The notes beneath the pieces are model-generated. The model did not search any database. It saw nothing but the letters and a program-made list of their open reading frames with translations, and was not told the origin of the DNA. DNA of 9,556 nt from Oscillospiraceae bacterium (GTDB lineage Bacteria > Bacillota > Clostridia > Oscillospirales > UBA929), in contig JAISVY010000066.1 of assembly GCA_031271325.1 (NCBI GenBank), positions 1 through 9,556 of the forward strand, given 5' to 3'. Of this stretch, positions 5,947 to 9,556 are shown piece by piece; positions within the stretch are counted from its first letter, which is position 1; every line of letters begins with the position of its first letter. Both the position numbers and the translations under genes were made by a program.

Positions 5947-6909
5947 CTACATCAGTTTTTTCAGGAACCGCCGCTCTACCCGCGAGGACAGCGCGTTGAT
6001 GCCGATGACCAGCGCCAGCAGCACCACCGCCGTAGCGTACGCCTCGTTCCGGTTGAACCCCTGCCCCGACAGCTTCAACACGTGCATCGCGAGCGTCCGC
6101 CCGGCGGAAAACAGACCGTCCGGCAGCTTGAACACGTCGCCGATCGTGAAGATCAGCGCCGCCGTCTCCCCGACAATCCGCCCGACGGCGAGGATGACGC
6201 CGGCAAAGATGCCCGGCGTCGCCGAGGGGAGGATGACGCGGAACACCGTGCGCATCCGCCCCGCCCCAAGCCCGAACGAACCCTCGCGGAAGGCGTCGGG
6301 TATGGCCTTGAGGCTTTCCTCGGTGGTGCGCATGATCAGCGGCAGACTCATAATCGCAAGCGTGAAGCACCCGGTCATGACCGACTTGCCCCAGCCCATA
6401 ACCCCGGCGAAGAAGATGTAGCCGAACAGCCCGAAGACAATCGACGGGATGCCGGACAGCGTCTCGGCTGTCATGCGCACAGCCCGCGCCGGTTTGCCGC
6501 CCCTCGGCGCGTACTCCGCCATGTATATCGCGGTGAAGACCCCGAACGGCACGGCGATCAGCAAGGTCAGCCCCACCATCACGACGGTGGTGACCAGCGG
6601 GGGGAAGAGGGAGATTTTATCCGGGTCTGTCACCGCAAACAGAGAGGGTTTGATGTGCGGGATCCCTTTGATCAGGATAAACACAATCAGGTAGAGCAAA
6701 ACAGCGGCGGTAATCAGCCCGGCGCCCCAAACGAGCGCGAACCGAACCCAGTCCGCCGGCTTTTTGCGGGAGAGGAAACCCGTTTCAAACCGAAGACAAC
6801 GCCGTGCCGCAACGCACCGTTCTGCTCCCGTTTTACTCCCTTGGCAACTCGCTTCGCCCGGAGCAAAACGGCTTTGTCTGCAACCAGAACTCTTTTTTGG
6901 TTCCTGCAT
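5947..6909 (-). CDS. pstA: Phosphate ABC permease PstA with repeat-derived N-terminal extension, 320 aa
   Basis: This is one of the two membrane permeases of the Pst importer. The core from about residue 54 on is a normal PstA with about six membrane segments. The ABC-coupling (EAA) loop lies at about 197-233 (EESLKAIPDAFREGSFGLGAG), followed by the conserved VGRIVGETAAL (242-252). The first 45 or so residues are atypical: hydrophilic, basic and with Cys at 10, 22, 32 and 38. They are encoded by a dispersed repeat (separate entry). The ATG at 6909 overlaps the pstC stop as TAATG. No other in-frame ATG, GTG or TTG occurs before the first membrane segment, so the extension is probably translated. 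Whether it hinders folding or is tolerated cannot be told from sequence. Confidence 0.93.
   Translation of the reverse strand: MQEPKKSSGCRQSRFAPGEASCQGSKTGAERCVAARRCLRFETGFLSRKKPADWVRFALVWGAGLITAAVLLYLIVFILIKGIPHIKPSLFAVTDPDKISLFPPLVTTVVMVGLTLLIAVPFGVFTAIYMAEYAPRGGKPARAVRMTAETLSGIPSIVFGLFGYIFFAGVMGWGKSVMTGCFTLAIMSLPLIMRTTEESLKAIPDAFREGSFGLGAGRMRTVFRVILPSATPGIFAGVILAVGRIVGETAALIFTIGDVFKLPDGLFSAGRTLAMHVLKLSGQGFNRNEAYATAVVLLALVIGINALSSRVERRFLKKLM
6817..6885. repeat. Dispersed repeat inside the 5' end of pstA
   Basis: The plus strand carries CCGTTCTGCTCC (6817-6828) and CCGTTTTACTCC (6828-6839) in direct orientation. The inverted copy GGAGCAAAACGG (6860-6871) can pair with the second, with one mismatch. 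AACGGCTTTGTCTGCAACC (6867-6885) recurs at 9396-9414 with a single base difference. The true limits are probably wider, about 6781-6890. The orientation places an open frame in line with pstA. Confidence 0.65.
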
Positions 6910-7832
6910 TATACAACCGCCCCTTCCGCCGCGGGCTTTTTGCGCCCGCGCCGCTCTTTGCCGCTGTTTAAGACGGAAAAGAGCGAGTTGATCAGCAGGA
7001 TAAACACAAACAGCACGACGCCGGTGGCGATCAGCGCGCCGTTGTGCAGGCTGCCCTGCTCAACATAGCCCATCTCGATGACGATGTTGGTCGTCATCGT
7101 GCGCGCGCCCCGCAAAAACTCGTACGGCGCGCGCAGCACCGTTTGGTTGCCCGCGACCATCTTCACCGCCATCGTCTCGCCGATTGCCCGCCCGATGCCG
7201 AGCACCACCGCCGCCATAACCCCCGAACGCGCCGCCGGCAGAACGACTTTGAAGACAGCCCGCTCATGGCTCGCGCCCAGAGCCACCGCCCCTTCATACA
7301 GCTCCTGCGGCACAGACCGGAGATTGGTTTCGGCGATGCTGATCACGGTGGGCAGGATCATGATGGCGAGCAGCGCCGAGGCGGCCAGCATACTGTCGCC
7401 GCCCGGCAGCCGGAACGTCTTGCCGAATGTGTCGTAAATCAGAGGAACCAGCACCATCATCCCGAAGAACCCGTAGATGACCGACGGAATACCCGCCATC
7501 AGATTCACGGCGGGTTTTAAGAAACGGTACAGCGGCTTGGGGCACATCCTCGCCATGAAAACCGCGGTCAGTATCCCGATCGGAACCCCAAGCAGCACCG
7601 CGCCCGCCGTGATGTACAAACTGCCGAGGATCATCGGCAGAATGCCGAACGACGGCTCGGCGTCCGCGGGCGACCAGTCGGTACCCAAGAGGAAATCGAG
7701 GAACCCGATCTCCGCCATTGCCGGTACGCCGCTCGCGAATAAAAAAACGCAAATCAGCGCGACCGCCAAAACGGAGGTCAGCGCCGCCGTGAAAAAAACA
7801 AACCGCATGGCTCTTTCCCGCCCGATACGCAT
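6909..7832 (-). CDS. pstC: Phosphate ABC permease PstC, 307 aa
   Basis: This is the partner permease of PstA. I chose the ATG at 7832 with GGGAGG 7 nt upstream; a TTG two codons earlier falls within the spacer. About six hydrophobic segments are visible, starting at 10-33. The EAA loop lies at about 167-204 (AETNLRSVPQELYEGAVALGASHE), followed by GIGRAIGETMAV (212-223), both typical of PstC. The segment SGVPAMAEIGFLDFLLGTDWSP after the first helix is also family-like. The C-terminus is short and basic. Its stop overlaps the pstA start by one base. Confidence 0.95.
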   Translation of the reverse strand: MRIGRERAMRFVFFTAALTSVLAVALICVFLFASGVPAMAEIGFLDFLLGTDWSPADAEPSFGILPMILGSLYITAGAVLLGVPIGILTAVFMARMCPKPLYRFLKPAVNLMAGIPSVIYGFFGMMVLVPLIYDTFGKTFRLPGGDSMLAASALLAIMILPTVISIAETNLRSVPQELYEGAVALGASHERAVFKVVLPAARSGVMAAVVLGIGRAIGETMAVKMVAGNQTVLRAPYEFLRGARTMTTNIVIEMGYVEQGSLHNGALIATGVVLFVFILLINSLFSVLNSGKERRGRKKPAAEGAVV

Positions 7833-7865
7833 TGACAAACCTCCCGGCTTCCCCGCGGGGATGCG

Positions 7866-7891
7866 CCGGACGACCGCTCCCGGCCGTCCGG
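7866..7891 (-). other. GC-rich hairpin between pstS and pstC
   Basis: On the minus strand CCGGACGGCC pairs with GGTCGTCCGG around GGGAGC: ten pairs with one G-U. No U-tract follows, so it is not a normal terminator. The perfect palindrome CCCCGCGGGG (7851-7860) lies between it and the pstC ribosome binding site. Intercistronic structures at this place commonly protect the pstS part of the message so that more binding protein than permease is made; this role is inferred. Confidence 0.6.
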
Positions 7892-7913
7892 TCCCGCAAT
7901 ACGAGCCTCTTTC

Positions 7914-8855
7914 TTACCCGATTTCGTTCCAAGCGGTGACTTCACCGGTAAAGATGCTCTTCACTTGCGCCATCGTGAGGTTTGTGATCGGGTTTTCTTT
8001 GTTGACGATGACGGCGACGCCGTCCTGCGCGATGGTGGTTGCGGTCAGAGACGCCAGTTCGTCCGCCGTCAGGTCACGGCTGGACATACCGATGTCCAGG
8101 ATGCCGCCGGTGGCTTCGCTGATGCCGGTACCCGAACCGCCGCCGGTGATTTCGATGTTCACATCGGGGTTGAAGGTGTTGTAGACCTTGACCATTTCGA
8201 CCATGCAGGGATCGACCGAGGTGGAGCCGCCGATGGTAAGGGAGCCGCTCAAACCGCTTGCGGTGTAGGCGGGCGCGTCTTCCACGGCTTTGATCCATTT
8301 GGAGGCGGAGACTTCCTGACCCTCGGCGGAGAGCATAAAACTGATAAAGTCTTTTACCAGCTCGTTTTCCGCCTTTTCGGCGTTAACGCACACGATAAAC
8401 GGACGCTGGATCTTGAAGGTTCCGTCTTTGATCGTCGCGGTAGAGGGAGCCACGCCGTCAACCGAGACGGCCTTCACGCCCTCCGTCAGGGAACCGAGCG
8501 ATACATAGCTGATACCGTATAGGTTTTCCTCAACGGAGGTCAGGATTTCGTTGGTTTCGCTTTTGACGGCGGCTTCGGGCGACATGTCTTCGCCCACGCC
8601 GGTCAGTTCCTCAAACGCGCCGCGCGTGCCGCTGCCTTCTTCGCGCGTGAACAGGCCAATGACGCTGGTGCTGTCAAACGCGCTCTCCTGATTGTTTCCT
8701 TCCGGAGATGCCGTTTCCGGAGATGCCGTTTCCGGGGATGTCCCTCCCGGGGATGCTCCTCCCGGAGACGCTTCTCCAGGAGACGGGGCGCATCCGGCGG
8801 CGGCGGTCAGTAGCAGCAGGGTCGCGAGCAGCAGTGTAAGTACCTTTTTCATCAT
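7914..8855 (-). CDS. pstS: Phosphate-binding lipoprotein PstS with swapped lobe order, 313 aa
   Basis: A lipoprotein signal (MMKKVLTLLLATLLLLTAAAG) with Cys22 as the lipid attachment site is followed by a Pro/Ser/Glu/Gly-rich linker (23-56). The domain then begins with what is normally the second half of PstS: REEGSGTRGAF (71-81), YGISYVSLGSL, RPF, and FMLSAEGQ (173-180). What is normally the first half comes after: LTIGGSTSVDP (206-216), GGGSGTG (238-244), DIGMSSRDL (254-262), VAVIVNKENP, and IFTGEVTAWNEIG, where the protein stops. Known phosphate ligands of E. coli PstS have counterparts: R71-x3-S75-G76-T77 for Arg135/Ser139/Gly140/Thr141, and D254 for Asp56. A functional, circularly permuted binding protein is therefore likely. 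GGAGG precedes two adjacent ATGs (8855 and 8852); either may be used. Confidence 0.93.
   Translation of the reverse strand: MMKKVLTLLLATLLLLTAAAGCAPSPGEASPGGASPGGTSPETASPETASPEGNNQESAFDSTSVIGLFTREEGSGTRGAFEELTGVGEDMSPEAAVKSETNEILTSVEENLYGISYVSLGSLTEGVKAVSVDGVAPSTATIKDGTFKIQRPFIVCVNAEKAENELVKDFISFMLSAEGQEVSASKWIKAVEDAPAYTASGLSGSLTIGGSTSVDPCMVEMVKVYNTFNPDVNIEITGGGSGTGISEATGGILDIGMSSRDLTADELASLTATTIAQDGVAVIVNKENPITNLTMAQVKSIFTGEVTAWNEIG
8701..8786. repeat. 15-bp minisatellite coding the PstS linker
   Basis: Five units of 15 bp run from 8701 to 8775, with a partial sixth to 8786. The first two (TCCGGAGATGCCGTT) are identical and later ones diverge. In frame they encode SPETA/SPGGA-type pentapeptides between the lipidated Cys and the binding domain, so changes in copy number keep the frame. 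Confidence 0.8.
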
Positions 8856-8907
8856 TTTTCCTCCTGTGTTGTTTCAGACTTGGGTTAAGCATACAGGCGG
8901 TTTGTAA

Positions 8908-8942
8908 ATTGTAAGAGCGGGGTTGGGTAAAATTTATGTAAA
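8908..8942 (-). promoter_or_regulatory. Pho box and candidate -10 of the pst-pho operon
   Basis: On the minus strand TTTACA (8942-8937) and TTTACC (8931-8926) form an 11-bp-period direct repeat with an AT-rich 5-nt spacer, resembling PhoB/PhoP half-sites. TACAAT (8913-8908) follows 12 nt later as a -10. The box therefore takes the place of a -35, as in activator-dependent Pho promoters. A second possible pair, CTTACA (8915-8910) with TATGCT (8893-8888), is weaker. The pstS start is about 50 nt downstream. Confidence 0.6.
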
Positions 8943-9049
8943 ACGGGTCGCGTCCCAACTGCCGCAGGGATTTTGAAGCCCGCTTCCGCAAGCAAAATAT
9001 AAAAAAACCGGAGAAAATTCGATATATCAAAAAAACTTTTGCACACCTC
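8943..9049. other. Core of the divergent pstS / riboswitch intergenic region
   Basis: No gene is seen. The left part is GC-rich; the right part (8996-9040) is A-tract-rich and contains the palindrome GATATATC (9021-9028). It separates the pst promoter on the minus strand from the riboswitch promoter on the plus strand. Confidence 0.5.
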
Positions 9050-9077
9050 TTGACACCGGGGTATTCTATGCTATAAT
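9050..9077 (+). promoter_or_regulatory. Strong promoter of the riboswitch transcript
   Basis: TTGACA (9050-9055) and TATAAT (9072-9077) match consensus with a 16-nt spacer. TG at 9069-9070 makes an extended -10. Transcription should begin near 9084, just before the aptamer. Confidence 0.88.
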
Positions 9078-9084
9078 GAAGCCA

Positions 9085-9180
9085 TAGGGATCAACCGAAA
9101 GGGCAAACTTGCCGGAAGGCAAGGACGCAAAACTACAGGGCCTGAACCGTCTTTAGGGGCGGGTGGCAGCCAGTTGCCGA
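9085..9180 (+). promoter_or_regulatory. Cyclic di-GMP-I (GEMM-I) riboswitch aptamer
   Basis: The aptamer shows the GEMM-I core GGGCAAAC (9101-9108), a perfect hairpin CTTGCC-GGAA-GGCAAG (9108-9123) with a GNRA tetraloop, and the invariant GACGCAAA (9124-9131). The GGGCCTGAACC segment looks like the tetraloop receptor. A second hairpin, CCGTC/GGCGG, lies at 9147-9162, and CTAC (9133-9136) pairs with GTGG (9163-9166). GGCAGCCAGTTGCCG is the conserved 3' part. GGCAA (9102-9106) and TTGCC (9174-9178) close the P1 stem. This family binds the second messenger c-di-GMP and controls motility, adhesion or surface genes. The regulated gene is not in the window. Confidence 0.9.
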
Positions 9181-9200
9181 AGGTACGGGTGTTTACGCGC

Positions 9201-9236
9201 CGTTCTTCTGGTACGCTGGAAGGACGTTATTTTTTT
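9201..9236 (+). terminator. Intrinsic terminator, riboswitch expression platform
   Basis: CGTTCTTCTGG (9201-9211) and CTGGAAGGACG (9216-9226) pair over 11 positions with three G-U pairs around TACG. TTATTTTTTT (9227-9236) follows. It begins 23 nt after P1. Bases 9175-9188 can instead pair with 9200-9213, which disrupts both P1 and this terminator. Confidence 0.85.
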
Positions 9237-9301
9237 AGGCTTTCGCTCTCCGGCGGCTCTGACGTGAACCCTATATCCATTCTTCTTTACCCATCTAACT
9301 C
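9237..9301 (+). other. Short leader segment between two terminators, no gene
   Basis: This is 65 nt with no start codon preceded by a ribosome binding site and no recognisable structure. Any transcript that escapes the first terminator passes through here into the second. Confidence 0.5.
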
Positions 9302-9337
9302 GCCTGCTGTTGGTTTCAACTGCGGGCATCTTTTTTT
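9302..9337 (+). terminator. Second intrinsic terminator downstream of the riboswitch
   Basis: GCCTGCTGTT (9302-9311) pairs with AACTGCGGGC (9318-9327), with one mismatch and one G-U, around GGTTTC. ATC and seven T's (9331-9337) follow. Confidence 0.68.
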
Positions 9338-9360
9338 GCGCGTACCGTGTGCGCTCAAGA

Positions 9361-9426
9361 GCGGCCGTCCCCAACCGCCCGCGGCATCCGCGCGGAACGG
9401 ATTTGTCTGCAACCCGCGGAACGGAT
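9361..9426. repeat. Degenerate composite repeat
   Basis: Bases 9361-9380 resemble the left arm of the palindromic element at 9472 (GCGGCCGTCCCC against GCGGTCGTCCCC). Bases 9396-9414 repeat the 19-base block found inside pstA with one change. CGCGGAACGGAT occurs twice, at 9391-9402 and 9415-9426. It looks like overlapping remains of two dispersed repeat families. Confidence 0.6.
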
Positions 9427-9471
9427 AAATCCTACGACAAACGCATGAATGTCTATGTTGCACAGATGAAG

Positions 9472-9551
9472 TGTAGGGGCGGTCGTCCCCGACCGCCCGT
9501 AACCCCGGAAAATCCCGCAGCCACGGGCGACCGAGGACGGTCGCCCCTACA
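9472..9551. repeat. 80-bp double-hairpin palindromic element (REP/MITE-like)
   Basis: The 29-base arms (9472-9500 and 9523-9551) are inverted repeats identical at 24 positions and bounded by TGTAGGGGC and GCCCCTACA. Each arm is itself a perfect 9-bp hairpin: GGGCGGTCG-TCCC-CGACCGCCC (9477-9498) and GGGCGACCG-AGGA-CGGTCGCCC (9525-9546). No open frame of transposase type is present. From memory, similar TAGGGGCGG-type palindromes are abundant in gut Clostridia. Confidence 0.82.
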
Positions 9552-9556
9552 TGAGG

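Noticed and set aside
8701..8786. Possible CRISPR-like array because of regular repeats
   Set aside because: The 15-bp units are contiguous without spacers and encode an in-frame linker.
9174..9428. Plus-strand frame of 84 codons after the riboswitch
   Set aside because: It starts inside the aptamer P1 strand, has no ribosome binding site, runs through two terminators and repeats, and shows no domain.
9445..9556. ATG frame open to the end of the window
   Set aside because: It has no ribosome binding site and consists mainly of the 80-bp palindromic element.

Overview
The window looks like chromosomal DNA of an anaerobic Bacillota (Clostridia, probably Oscillospiraceae-like). The grounds are strong GGAGG-type ribosome binding sites, consensus TTGACA/TATAAT promoters, a c-di-GMP-I riboswitch, moderately high GC, and GC-rich palindromic dispersed repeats of a kind I associate with this group. 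The taxonomic guess is inference.

Bases 1-1717 on the + strand are accessory DNA of mobile-element character. They hold the 3' part of an adenine-type DNA methyltransferase, a protein of unknown function, a small ribbon-helix-helix protein, and a small XRE-type HTH regulator. The first three overlap or abut. The HTH gene has its own promoter sitting on a perfect 21-bp dyad and ends in a strong intrinsic terminator. An AT-rich stretch without a convincing gene follows. Next is a perfect-consensus promoter driving a tRNA-Val(CAC) that has C instead of the near-universal U at position 33.

Bases 2177-8855 on the - strand are a complete phosphate operon in the order pstS-pstC-pstA-pstB-phoU-phoB-phoR. 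It encodes the binding lipoprotein, two permeases, the ATPase, the PhoU signalling adaptor, the response regulator and the sensor kinase. Genes are overlapping or separated by 5-39 nt, except for an 81-nt pstS-pstC gap with a GC-rich hairpin. A Pho-box-like 11-bp-period repeat with a -10 element lies upstream of pstS, so the operon is probably autoregulated by its own PhoBR. Two proteins are unusual. PstS has its two halves in swapped order relative to classical PstS, with all recognisable phosphate-binding motifs kept. PstA carries a roughly 45-residue Cys-rich N-terminal extension encoded by a dispersed repeat located at the pstC/pstA junction.

Bases 9050-9556 diverge from pstS on the + strand. 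A very strong promoter transcribes a c-di-GMP-I (GEMM-I) riboswitch followed by an intrinsic terminator. I can trace an alternative antiterminator pairing that competes with both the riboswitch P1 stem and the terminator. No gene follows inside the window. Instead there is a second terminator, a degenerate repeat copy that shares 18 of 19 bases with the repeat in pstA, and an 80-bp double-hairpin palindromic element whose two arms differ by compensating changes.
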